7,929 nt of DNA from PNKC01 sp038323265. Its GTDB lineage: Bacteria > Chloroflexota > Dehalococcoidia > Tepidiformales > Tepidiformaceae. This document shows, one piece after another, positions 1 through 6,224 of the stretch. The notes under the pieces were generated by a model that was not told where the DNA came from, did not search any database, and worked only from the letters and a program-made list of their open reading frames with translations. Numbering within the stretch: the stretch's first letter is position 1; each line of letters starts with the position of its first letter. A program made the position numbers and the translations under genes. The stretch lies in contig JBBQGT010000143.1 in the NCBI GenBank assembly GCA_038323265.1, positions 1-7,929 on the forward strand, written 5' to 3'.

Positions 1-905
1 ATGAGCCAGAGCCCGTTCGCGTGCCAGAGCGCCCGGTACGTGCGGTCGTTGGGCGGCTCGAACAACGACGGATCGCCATAGCCGGCCTGTATCCACTCCA
101 CCGGGAACCGCTCCCCCTCGGTGTAATCCCACTTCGCGAAATCACTTGCTGCGGGTTCAGCGGCGACCTCGCCGAAGTCGATGATTCCCGACAGGTGTCC
201 GTCGTGCACCAGGACGTGGTTGGCCAGCAAGTCGTTGTGGAGCAGGGCCACGCGGGGAGGCGCTGCTCGGAAGGAGTCGACGATCTCACGCAGCCAACCT
301 CGAATCGTCCCGGCGTCGAGTCCGACGGAGCGTCCGGCTTCCTCGAAAACCGGCGCCACGGCGGTCAAGGCGTTGAGCCACTCGCCCATCGTCGCCCGCA
401 GGCCCACGCCGGAGCCGTCGAGATATCCGACGCCCTGCACCGGGATCGCGTGGAGCTCGCTCAACCACGCTCCGACCTCGCCGAGCACCCGGCGAACGTC
501 GACCTCGTCGGGGTTGACGTCGCGAAGTGGCTCGCCCGGCAGCTTCTCCATCACGATGATGGACCGCCGCTCGCTCCCGACCGCGACGCGACGGAGCGCG
601 TGGACACGTGGCGCGCGAATGCCCCGAGAGGCGCACTGGCCGAGCACCCACGCCTCCCGGTCGTGCGCCTCGGGTCCTCCATGCGAAATGCGCACGATCA
701 AGGACGGAGCCTGCTCCAAGGTGACGTCGTAGACCTCGTTCTGCTCCCCCGCGACAATCCGGCGAATGTCTAGGACGAGGGCCTTCATGACCTCCGCCAC
801 GTCGCCCGCCACGATGCTCAATGGCGTTGCCCATCCCTCGTGCAGCGCGGCGAGGTGTTGGCTGCGATCAAGCTCAGCTGGTGGCTTGACGTAGTCCTCC
901 GACAT
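1..905 (-). CDS. APH-family phosphotransferase (aminoglycoside/choline kinase-like), C-terminus cut off by window edge
   Basis: This protein probably transfers the ATP gamma-phosphate to a hydroxyl of a small molecule in the cytosol. The reading frame is open from an ATG at 905 to the left window edge, giving 301 residues with no stop. The N-lobe shows a nucleotide-loop-like GEQNEVYDV (53-61), a basic residue in the VRIS strand (R72, where Lys or Arg is usual) and a helix glutamate in REAWVL (E84). The hinge reads VMEKLPGEPL (118-127). The catalytic loop HNDLLANHVLV (223-233) has the HxDxxxxN pattern (D225, N229), and IDFGEVAAEPAASDFA (242-257) carries the metal-binding D243. Members are usually about 300-350 residues, so only the last helices are missing. 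The family includes aminoglycoside kinases, homoserine and choline kinases and many uncharacterised enzymes. The substrate cannot be read from the sequence, and drug resistance should not be assumed. It is divergent from the next gene and its start looks leaderless. Confidence 0.9.
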   Translation of the reverse strand, partial: MSEDYVKPPAELDRSQHLAALHEGWATPLSIVAGDVAEVMKALVLDIRRIVAGEQNEVYDVTLEQAPSLIVRISHGGPEAHDREAWVLGQCASRGIRAPRVHALRRVAVGSERRSIIVMEKLPGEPLRDVNPDEVDVRRVLGEVGAWLSELHAIPVQGVGYLDGSGVGLRATMGEWLNALTAVAPVFEEAGRSVGLDAGTIRGWLREIVDSFRAAPPRVALLHNDLLANHVLVHDGHLSGIIDFGEVAAEPAASDFAKWDYTEGERFPVEWIQAGYGDPSLFEPPNDRTYRALWHANGLWL

Positions 906-911
906 CCCCCG

Positions 912-917
912 ACTATA
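912..917 (-). promoter_or_regulatory. -10 box of the APH gene, leaderless start
   Basis: On the minus strand a TATAGT hexamer ends six bases before the ATG at 905, so transcription would be expected to begin on or within a base or two of the start codon. The bases between are CGGGGG; there is no room for a spaced Shine-Dalgarno. No good -35 is present at 16-18 bases: CCGACT sits at 17, and a TTGACC further up (950-955) is 32 bases away. The position matches the TANNNT arrangement known for leaderless genes in Deinococcus and actinobacteria. Confidence 0.5.
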
Positions 918-1097
918 ACTCGCCGCTGCCTTCGAGTCGGGATGGCGCGGGTCAACCTTGATGTTGACACCAGAAGAAGAGGGTGGAAGTCACGTCGTTA
1001 GGGAAGCGGGGGGCCGCCGGGCATCGATCAACGCACACGGTCTCGCAGCCCTGCGCGCCAGACCGTCTCCCTTCACCCACGCAAAGCGACATCTGAA

Positions 1098-1113
1098 GGT
1101 CGTTTGAACGACC
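1098..1113. repeat. Inverted repeat GGTCGTT-TG-AACGACC
   Basis: Two perfect 7-base arms flank a two-base centre. The site lies between divergent genes, 193 bases upstream of the APH start. Its size would fit a dimeric repressor operator. It is not followed by a T-run on either strand, so it is a poor terminator candidate. There is no matching regulator gene beside it. Confidence 0.35.
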
Positions 1114-1269
1114 GTAGGTTCCTCGCGTGCAACCGAATCTCCGCCTCTGTTATAGTCCCATGGTTGCCCCAAAATGAGCCGACAAAGGGACTTGTCACGA
1201 GCGCCGCAAACGCGACCTGCCGGGCCGAATCGACCGGGACAACCCAGGCTTCTGAATCCAGAAGGAGGC

Positions 1270-1310
1270 CTTTGGGGCCTTTGGTCGGGGTTCGTCCCTG
1301 CTGGGCAACC
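1270..1310 (+). repeat. T-arm-like intergenic repeat, copy A
   Basis: First of three related elements in this window. It reads CTTTGGGGCC, then TTTGGTCGGGGTTCG, then TCCCTGCTGGGCAACC. Against copy C (6122-6164) I count about 35 of 41 matches, with a two-base gap where the 'AA' of TTCGAATC is missing. The centre can fold as a 5-bp stem CGGGG/CCCTG with a short TTCGT loop, like a clipped tRNA T-arm. No pairing acceptor half is found upstream, so it is not a tRNA gene. A perfect small hairpin (1249-1264) precedes it. Confidence 0.75.
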
Positions 1311-1370
1311 AATTCGCCAATTCTGAATTTGGGGAAGGGCCGTTTCGGAGGTATTCCCTTGGTGACCGAG

Positions 1371-1401
1371 GGCCTTGCGGGGGCGCTCGCACCCCGCGGC
1401 C
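1371..1401. repeat. GC-rich hairpin in the APH-DUF2254 gap
   Basis: GGCC at 1371-1374 pairs with GGCC at 1398-1401, and GCGGGG (1377-1382) pairs with CCCCGC (1392-1397). This gives ten base pairs with a TT bulge and a 9-base loop. The stem is strong but no T-run follows on either strand, so a factor-independent terminator is not supported. It may be a structural element of an untranslated leader. Confidence 0.4.
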
Positions 1402-1602
1402 ACGACCCGTCCGTCTCTCACTACTCGAAAGGCACGCCGACGGAACTGGGTGCCCATGTGACCGCAGAGGCGTACAGCTCGCCGTGCAGCGCATGAATGG
1501 CAAGCGGAGAGATTATTTTCGGGGTTGCCGCTGGCGGCTCGGCCGCGCCCGCCCAACCGTCCGTTTGAAGAGCCAGAGATGGCTCGGGAAGGGTTCCTCT
1601 GC

Positions 1603-2871
1603 ATGAAACTCCGCCTGTCGAGGCTCGGCGAATACCTTCGATCGAGCCTCTGGCTCATACCGTCTGGCTGCTTGCTGGCGGCCTTCATCCTGGCCGAAGC
1701 CGTCCTGCGCATTGATAAGCACCTCGATCAGCGTGATACGAACTGGTTTTTGTACGGGGGCGGGCCGGACAGCGCCCGTGCCGTCGTTGGCACGATAGCC
1801 ACCTCGATGCTCTCGTTCACGGGGCTGGTCTTCTCCGTCACGATGCTCGTTCTGCAGCTCGCCAGCAATCAGCTGTCGCCCAGAGTCATGCGTACATTCC
1901 TCCGCGATCGTGCGAACCAGGTGGTTCTCGGCGTTTTCGTCGGGACGTTCTTATATGCGCTGCTGGTTCTCCGAAGAATCACCAGCCAGACGGATCTGGA
2001 ACCATTTGTACCGGCCCTCTCAGTTTGGCTGGCGGTTGTGCTCGTCATGTTGAGTATTGGATTGTTCATCTACTACCTGCATCACATGGCGCAAGCTATT
2101 CGGCCAGTATCTGTAATGGTGAGCGTCGCCAAAGAGACGCGCTCGGCAATCGAGCGACTGTATCCAGCAGGCATTTGGGAGAGTACCGAAATCCCAATTC
2201 AGGGTATCACCGCAGATTCCGGAATCACCGTTCCGTCGCACAGGTCTGGGGTTATTTCTGGCGTCGATGAGGAGCACATAGTCGCGATCGCTAGAGACAC
2301 TGATGCGATCGTGGAGCTTCGCGCGATGGTAGGAGATTTTGTGCGCGAAGGATCCACCCTCTTCGTTGTCCACGGGCAGTGGGATGGCTCCGGAAACAGC
2401 GGACTGCAGTCATCGGTGGCATTGGGTTCCGAGCGAGTGATGCGACAAGACGCGGCATTTGGATTTCGGCAGCTCGTCGACATCGCCAACCGTGCCCTTT
2501 CGCCGGGCATCAATGACCCGACAACCGCTGTCCAGTCGCTCGATCGCATCCACGAACTCCTGGGGCTGCTCGCTTTGCGTTCCATTCCATCCGCTGGTCG
2601 TGAGGTCGACGGACGACTCTCCGTCATCTTGCCAAGTCCCGGATGGTCGGATTACGTATCGCTGGCCTGCGACGAGATACGTCGGGCCGGACATGATCAA
2701 ATTCAGATCCAACGGCGACTGCGCGCCCTGCTAGTGGACCTGCTTCAAAACGTTGCAGATCCGATTCGACGACTGCCATTGCAGGAACAACTTGACCTGC
2801 TTGACTCTTCGGTAGATGGGTTCCAGACCGCCGAGAGGGTTCGAGCGGGCACACCAAGTTCACATGGCTAG
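1603..2871 (+). CDS. DUF2254 predicted integral membrane protein
   Basis: A protein of 422 residues matching the DUF2254 family of bacterial inner-membrane proteins, whose biochemical function is unknown to me. There are four hydrophobic segments at roughly 15-35, 60-87, 107-125 and 138-160. The second is followed by the family-typical LQLASNQLSPRVMRTFL (84-100). A cytosolic or periplasmic domain of about 250 residues follows. It carries the conserved block FGFRQLVDIANRALSPG (286-302) continuing into INDPTTA. The start at 1603 gives MKLRLSRLGEYLRSSLW, the usual basic N-terminus just before the first helix, with GGAAGGG about ten bases upstream. Earlier in-frame starts (TTG 1525, ATG 1579) only add a Pro/Arg-rich tail and are less likely. 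No operon partner is visible: both flanks are long gaps. Its stop codon lies in a perfect palindrome. Confidence 0.9.
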   Translation: MKLRLSRLGEYLRSSLWLIPSGCLLAAFILAEAVLRIDKHLDQRDTNWFLYGGGPDSARAVVGTIATSMLSFTGLVFSVTMLVLQLASNQLSPRVMRTFLRDRANQVVLGVFVGTFLYALLVLRRITSQTDLEPFVPALSVWLAVVLVMLSIGLFIYYLHHMAQAIRPVSVMVSVAKETRSAIERLYPAGIWESTEIPIQGITADSGITVPSHRSGVISGVDEEHIVAIARDTDAIVELRAMVGDFVREGSTLFVVHGQWDGSGNSGLQSSVALGSERVMRQDAAFGFRQLVDIANRALSPGINDPTTAVQSLDRIHELLGLLALRSIPSAGREVDGRLSVILPSPGWSDYVSLACDEIRRAGHDQIQIQRRLRALLVDLLQNVADPIRRLPLQEQLDLLDSSVDGFQTAERVRAGTPSSHG

Positions 2872-2888
2872 TCGCGACGCGACTAGCC
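2866..2888. repeat. Perfect 23-base palindrome over the DUF2254 stop codon
   Basis: The arms GGCTAGTCGCG (2866-2876) and CGCGACTAGCC (2878-2888) are exact reverse complements around a single A. In RNA this makes at least ten base pairs with a three-base loop. The TAG stop (2869-2871) lies inside the left arm. No T-run follows (next bases GGGTGGTG), so it is an atypical terminator. It could protect the 3' end of the transcript or act as a two-way transcription block. Confidence 0.6.
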
Positions 2889-3030
2889 GGGTGGTGAATT
2901 CGTCCCCACTCGCGCCGGACTCGACCATAGTCATCACACAACGTCATCTCCAAAGCTGGCGTGGCGAGCCCTGTGTCCTGGTTGCCTCGGTGGACGCCTT
3001 GCCGGTGGAATTCCTTGTGTCCCGGGCAAA

Positions 3031-3073
3031 GGTTGCCGATCAGGGATTCGAATCCCGACCGACGGCTCCAAAG
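3031..3073 (-). repeat. T-arm-like intergenic repeat, copy B (inverted)
   Basis: Read on the minus strand it runs CTTTGGAGCCGTCGGTCGGG, then ATTCGAATCCCTGATC, then GGCAACC. I count about 35 of 43 matches to copy C. It has the best fold of the three copies: GTCGGTC pairs with GATCGGC (two wobbles), and GGGATTC with GAATCCC, interrupted by one bulged U. GGGATTCGAATCCC is itself a perfect palindrome. It is not a tRNA, since no cloverleaf can be built upstream. Confidence 0.75.
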
Positions 3074-3254
3074 CTCCCGGCTCGAGGAAACCAACCAACT
3101 TCCTTCGCCAAAGTTGGCAGGCATTGGCCAAACGGCGGACAAACAACGAGGCCTGGCGTCACAGTTGCTGTAGAAGATGATCGATCAAATCAGACCGCTT
3201 GCCCCGCTGGCACGGATGCCACGACGCGGCCGCGCAGCAGGGTGTTGCAGATCG

Positions 3255-3274
3255 CGACACGTCATGACGGGTCG
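3255..3274. promoter_or_regulatory. Near-palindrome upstream of the clc promoter, possible operator
   Basis: CGAC-A-CGTCATGACG-G-GTCG: the central ten bases are a perfect palindrome and the outer four on each side also match, with one mismatched pair. It ends 22 bases before the -35 box of clc, where an activator or second repressor would often bind. The sequence differs from the AT-rich repeat over the promoter itself, so if it is an operator it probably serves another protein. Confidence 0.35.
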
Positions 3275-3296
3275 TCGGCAATCGGCCAGGGTTCAG

Positions 3297-3325
3297 TTTA
3301 CGCTAATCATTAGGTGCATTATGAT
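3297..3325 (+). promoter_or_regulatory. Sigma-70-type promoter of clc-marR
   Basis: TTTACG (3297-3302) and TATGAT (3320-3325) are separated by exactly 17 bases and match consensus at four and five of six positions. The -10 box ends ten bases before the ATG at 3336, which would give a leader of only a few bases, or none. This is the best promoter in the window. Confidence 0.65.
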
Positions 3326-3327
3326 TA
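3304..3327. promoter_or_regulatory. Candidate MarR operator over the clc-marR promoter
   Basis: TAATCAT (3304-3310) and ATGATTA (3321-3327) are perfect inverted arms. Allowing one mismatch, each arm reaches nine bases (TAATCATTA / TTATGATTA) around GGTGCA. The AT-rich 24-base site covers the spacer and the whole -10 box, so bound protein would block RNA polymerase. The size and AT-richness fit MarR-family sites, and a MarR gene is the second gene of this operon. The link to that protein is inferred. Confidence 0.55.
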
Positions 3328-3335
3328 ATGACTGA

Positions 3336-5378
3336 ATGAAACGTTCCATATCTCGCCTCTGGCCGTTTCCCATTCGCCCCGAAAAGCGCTTTGGATTATT
3401 GAGTCGGCAGGAGCTCTTCCGCGCCCTCTGGCTTGGGCTGCTCATCGGCGTCGTAGCGGGCGGAGGCGCTATTGTTTTCGCCTGGTCGATCGAGTTCGCC
3501 ACGAGGCATCTGCTCGAAGGGCTCGCAGGTTACCGGCCTGCACAACCTCTCGGTGAGGGCGGCAGAGCATTTGCGACCGGCCCGGACCGGCCCTGGGCGT
3601 TACCGCTGGTCCTGGGCTTGGGCGGCCTTGTTTCGGGACTGCTGGTATTCCTCCTCGCGCCGGAAGCTGAGGGTCACGGGACGGACGCCGCGATCGACTC
3701 TTTCCATCGCAAGGGCGGTCGCATCCGGCTGCGAGTTGTGCCGGTGAAGCTGGTCGCCTCCGCCATCACCATCGGCTCCGGCGGCGCCGCGGGCCGAGAA
3801 GGTCCGACCGCGCAGATCGGCGCCGGCTTTGGGTCGTTCATCGCCGACCGATTCCGGCTGGGCGCGATCGAACGACGAAAGGCGGTCGCAGCTGGCGTGG
3901 GCGCGGGGATCGGCTCGATTTTCCGCGCGCCGCTCGGCGGGGCGATGATGGCAGCCGAGGTCCTCTACAAACACGACCTCGAGGCAGACGTCATCCTGCT
4001 CGCGCTGATCTCGGCGATCGTCGGTTACTCTGTGTACGGCAGCTGGGCTGGCTGGCAGCCCATATTCGGTGGCGGAGCGGGCTTTTCGTTTTCGCATCCT
4101 GGGGAGCTCGGCTACTACGCCGCTCTAGGTGTCATCTGCGGGCTCGTGGGCATGCTCTATGCCCGCGGTTTCTACGGCATCACCGCTCTGTTCCATCGTC
4201 TTCACGTGCCGCGGCCGGTCAAGCCCGCCATCGGCGGTGTGCTCGTCGGCTGCATCGGCATCGTCTCGCCAGACGCTATCCACGTTGGATACGGGACCGT
4301 GCAGCAGATGCTCACGCCCGAGGGAGTGCGGCGCTTCTCGCTCGTTCTGCTCATCGCGCTCCCGTTTCTCCGCATCCTCACGACATCCTTGAGCATCGGA
4401 TCGGGCGGTTCGGGCGGTATTTTCGGCCCGGGGATGGTGATCGGGGCGGCCGTTGGCGGCGCCTCGTGGCGTCTCTTCCACGGCATGCCGGGCTTCCCCG
4501 CCGAGCCCGGTCCGGTCGTCATCATCTGCATGATCGCGGCGTTCGGCAGCATCGCACACGCTCCTCTCGCGATGCTGCTGATGGTCGGCGAAATGACCGG
4601 CAATCTCTCGCTGCTGGCGCCGGCAATGGTTGCGGTGGCAATCGCGAGCCTCGTGGTCGGCGACGAAACCATCTATGAAAGCCAGGTCGATACGCGCGCG
4701 GATTCCCCGGCACACCGTCACCGGTTCGCGTTCCCCCTGCTCTCGGCCCTGCCCGCGGGGCGGGCAGCGACGCCGATCGCACGCTGGGTGCGAGGCACGC
4801 CCGTCTCGCTTGTGCTTGCGAGCGCAAGGCCGGGACTCGCCATCGTCGTCGATGCGAATGACCATCTCGTCGGAGAGCTCCCACGCGGGAGCGTCGAACG
4901 GGCGGCGGCCACAGATCCTTCGACCGACGTGGCATCGCTTGCGGTACCTTTCCCGGCCATCGTTGGCACGAAGATGGCGCTAGATGAGGCGCTTGACCTG
5001 CTCGCGAGCACAGAGCGGCGATGGCTGCCAGTGGTCGACGTCGAGACCGAGACCCCGGTCGGCGCCATCGACGCGGGTACCCTCGTTCGGTCGTATCGTG
5101 AAGCCGCCCGCGCCGGCATGAGGAGAGCGGTTCCCGGCGAGCAGACCGGCACTTTCGAACTTCCTCTGGGGGAGAGTTCGCCATTGAGCGGCAAGCAGGT
5201 GCGGGACGCCGCGCTCCCAACAGGCGTCCGGATCGTAACGCTCGACCGCGATGCAATGACCATCGCGCCGGACGGGGACACTGTCCTGCTACCCGGCGAC
5301 ATCCTCACGATCTGGTGTTCGGACGGGACGCGGGCCGGGGCTCTGGATGCTCTGCTCGCACCCCAAGCTGAGAGCTGA
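3336..5378 (+). CDS. ClC-type chloride channel/transporter with C-terminal CBS-like and TrkA-C-like domains
   Basis: Inner-membrane anion channel or exchanger of 680 residues. The ClC pore domain spans roughly 25-445. The gating-glutamate motif GREGPTAQIG is at 153-162 (E155), the GGIFGP anion-site motif at 360-365, and IYES supplies the likely pore tyrosine (Y447). Two pore positions are unusual. The selectivity loop usually written GSGIP reads GHGTD (113-117), so His replaces the central Ser. The second residue of the 'EE' pair in FNAPL...EE is Val (FRAPLGG...AAEV, V209), a position where exchangers carry the proton glutamate and channels carry Val. After the pore comes a weakly conserved CBS-pair-like region (~478-590) and a TrkA-C/RCK-C-like domain (~605-675), probably cytosolic ligand sensors. 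The start has no Shine-Dalgarno; it follows a -10 box by ten bases. marR follows 56 bases downstream. Family assignment is very secure, transport mode is not. Confidence 0.95.
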   Translation: MKRSISRLWPFPIRPEKRFGLLSRQELFRALWLGLLIGVVAGGGAIVFAWSIEFATRHLLEGLAGYRPAQPLGEGGRAFATGPDRPWALPLVLGLGGLVSGLLVFLLAPEAEGHGTDAAIDSFHRKGGRIRLRVVPVKLVASAITIGSGGAAGREGPTAQIGAGFGSFIADRFRLGAIERRKAVAAGVGAGIGSIFRAPLGGAMMAAEVLYKHDLEADVILLALISAIVGYSVYGSWAGWQPIFGGGAGFSFSHPGELGYYAALGVICGLVGMLYARGFYGITALFHRLHVPRPVKPAIGGVLVGCIGIVSPDAIHVGYGTVQQMLTPEGVRRFSLVLLIALPFLRILTTSLSIGSGGSGGIFGPGMVIGAAVGGASWRLFHGMPGFPAEPGPVVIICMIAAFGSIAHAPLAMLLMVGEMTGNLSLLAPAMVAVAIASLVVGDETIYESQVDTRADSPAHRHRFAFPLLSALPAGRAATPIARWVRGTPVSLVLASARPGLAIVVDANDHLVGELPRGSVERAAATDPSTDVASLAVPFPAIVGTKMALDEALDLLASTERRWLPVVDVETETPVGAIDAGTLVRSYREAARAGMRRAVPGEQTGTFELPLGESSPLSGKQVRDAALPTGVRIVTLDRDAMTIAPDGDTVLLPGDILTIWCSDGTRAGALDALLAPQAES

Positions 5379-5386
5379 ATTGGCGA

Positions 5387-5409
5387 GGCGAACGAAGAGC
5401 CGGTTCGCC
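5387..5409. repeat. Inverted repeat in the clc-marR junction
   Basis: GGCGAAC (5387-5393) and GTTCGCC (5403-5409) are perfect 7-base arms with a 9-base loop. A competing pairing of AACGAA (5391-5396) with TTCGTT (5412-5417) is possible. It sits eight bases after the clc stop and 15 bases before the marR ribosome binding site. It could therefore partly terminate or stabilise the transcript and tune the ratio of the two products, or bind protein. Confidence 0.4.
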
Positions 5410-5424
5410 GGTTCGTTGCCGGGC

Positions 5425-5430
5425 AAGGAG
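5425..5430 (+). promoter_or_regulatory. Ribosome binding site of the MarR gene
   Basis: AAGGAG lies four bases before the ATG at 5435 and fixes that start over the in-frame ATG at 5447. It is the only strong, closely spaced Shine-Dalgarno in the window, and it belongs to the gene placed second in an operon. Confidence 0.7.
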
Positions 5431-5434
5431 AGAC

Positions 5435-5953
5435 ATGGAACGCCGAATGCACCCTGCTGAAGACGATCAGCTGACCCGGTTCTTCGCCAGACGCGGGGTG
5501 GACATGGATTCGCACCACGCTGTGTTCGAAACAATTCGCGCTGCCTCGCTGATGGTAGCCGCCATGGAGGATCGCAGTCTGCGACCCCTTCGATTGACGC
5601 ACGCGGGCTACCGGGTGCTTTGTGAACTCTGGATCAAAGGGCCCCTTGAGTTACGGAATCTGGCCGCGTTCATGATGGTCAGCCGGCCGTCGATCGTCGG
5701 GACGGTCGATACGCTGGAGGCCAATGGCCTGGTGGCCCGCGCCCGCTCCTCCGCCGACCGACGGCTGGTGACGGTCGCCCTCACCGACGAGGGGCTGTCG
5801 CTCATCGACCGCGCCGATGTTGCCTGGCACGAGTGCCAGGTCCAGGTTGTCAGCGGCCTGACTTCGGCTGACAAGCGTCGACTCGCCGAGCTCAGCCGGA
5901 TGCTGACGACAGCTGCGCTGAAGCTGCAAGAATCAACTATGGTTCGCCCGTGA
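5435..5953 (+). CDS. MarR-family winged-helix transcriptional regulator
   Basis: Cytosolic DNA-binding dimer of 172 residues, slightly longer than the usual 140-160. The N-terminal dimerisation helices span ~25-50. The winged helix-turn-helix runs from LTHAGYRVLCELW (54-66) through LRNLAAFMMVSRPSIVGTVD (73-92), with SRPSIVGTVDTLEANGLV as recognition helix. The wing RSSADRRLVTVALTDEG (104-120) contains the DRR residues (108-110) typical of the family. A long C-terminal helix (~141-165) completes the dimer interface. MarR proteins usually repress their own operon and are released by small aromatic compounds, metals or oxidants. The ligand cannot be read here. It lies 56 bases behind the ClC gene on the same strand, with its own ribosome binding site. 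The AT-rich inverted repeat over the operon promoter is its most likely target. Confidence 0.93.
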   Translation: MERRMHPAEDDQLTRFFARRGVDMDSHHAVFETIRAASLMVAAMEDRSLRPLRLTHAGYRVLCELWIKGPLELRNLAAFMMVSRPSIVGTVDTLEANGLVARARSSADRRLVTVALTDEGLSLIDRADVAWHECQVQVVSGLTSADKRRLAELSRMLTTAALKLQESTMVRP

Positions 5954-6121
5954 CAAAGGCAATCAATCGGACCACCCTTCGTTGCGCGCTCGTTTGCTTC
6001 TGGGCGCGTTGCTTTCAAGGGCAACGGCTCGTCTCGCCACATTGCCTCGCTAAATCGGATGGTAGTCGAGTCGTTCGCCTGAATTTCGGCAGGCAATGGG
6101 ACGAGTCCATCCGTTCTAGCC

Positions 6122-6164
6122 CCTTGGATGCTTTGGTCGGGGTTCGAATCGCTGCTCGGCAACC
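6122..6164 (+). repeat. T-arm-like intergenic repeat, copy C
   Basis: It reads CCTTGGATGCTTTGGTCGGG, then GTTCGAATCGCTGC, then TCGGCAACC, with about 35 matches to each of copies A and B. GGTTCGAATC is exactly the universal T-loop core of tRNA, and the downstream GCAACC looks like a tRNA 3' end lacking the final A. No 5' acceptor strand (TGCCGAG would be needed) is present upstream at the right distance, so a functional tRNA is ruled out. Confidence 0.75.
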
Positions 6165-6224
6165 GTTCTTGTTTCTGACTCCCGTCCAGGGTCTTTCGAG
6201 CACGTCCCGACCTCGCTGGGAAGG

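Larger units (their letters stand above)
906..1602. other. Long intergenic region with hairpins and repeat copy A, no convincing gene
   Basis: This stretch lies between the divergent APH and DUF2254 genes. Open frames exist on both strands, but their translations show no domain, no hydrophobic pattern and no good start signal, so none is called. Structure is present instead. There is a 7-bp inverted repeat at 1098-1113 and a perfect 6-bp stem with an AATC loop at 1249-1264 (CTTCTG/CAGAAG), immediately before repeat copy A (1270-1310). A GC-rich hairpin lies at 1371-1401. A TATAGT hexamer at 1151-1156 on the plus strand could be a -10 box, but its -35 (TGCAAC at 17 bases) is poor. The start of a DUF2254 transcript, or a small RNA, could lie here. 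Neither is demonstrated. Confidence 0.5.
2889..3296. other. Intergenic region between DUF2254 and clc, with repeat copy B
   Basis: No credible gene. Open frames here only continue out of neighbouring genes in wrong frames, and have no recognisable domains. The region holds copy B of the T-arm-like repeat in minus orientation (3031-3073), a 7-bp hairpin CCAACTT/AAGTTGG at 3095-3117, and a near-palindrome at 3255-3274. A second short similarity lies within the gap: CTGTGTCCTGGTTGCC (2970-2985) resembles the pieces TTGTGTCC (3015-3022) and GGTTGCC (3031-3037) further on. Confidence 0.5.

Noticed and set aside
21..773. Long open frames on the plus strand opposite the APH gene
   Set aside because: They are antisense to a frame with clear APH catalytic motifs (HNDLLANH, IDFGE), and their translations show no domain.
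1151..1177. TATAGT followed by a five-codon leaderless mini-ORF (MVAPK)
   Set aside because: The -35 is poor and an ORF this short cannot be told from chance. Kept only as a possible transcription start.
1104..1496. 130-residue plus-strand frame in the first gap
   Set aside because: It spans repeat copy A, has no ribosome binding site and no recognisable fold. The repeat's other copies are in gaps without such a frame.
990..1712. 240-residue minus-strand frame across the first gap
   Set aside because: Low-complexity Arg/Pro-rich translation without any domain. It runs through repeat copy A and overlaps the DUF2254 start, so a high-GC chance frame is more likely.
2816..3313. 165-residue plus-strand frame across the DUF2254-clc gap
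   Set aside because: It begins inside DUF2254 in another frame, crosses repeat copy B and the palindromes, and has no domain.
4125..4865. 246-residue minus-strand frame inside the ClC gene
   Set aside because: Antisense to a conserved ClC pore. The composition (Arg/Asp/His-rich) is typical of the opposite strand of high-GC genes.
6090..6164. Possible tRNA gene ending at the GGTTCGAATC...GGCAACC element
   Set aside because: No acceptor 5' strand, D-arm or anticodon arm can be paired at the required spacing. The same holds for the copies at 1270 and 3031.
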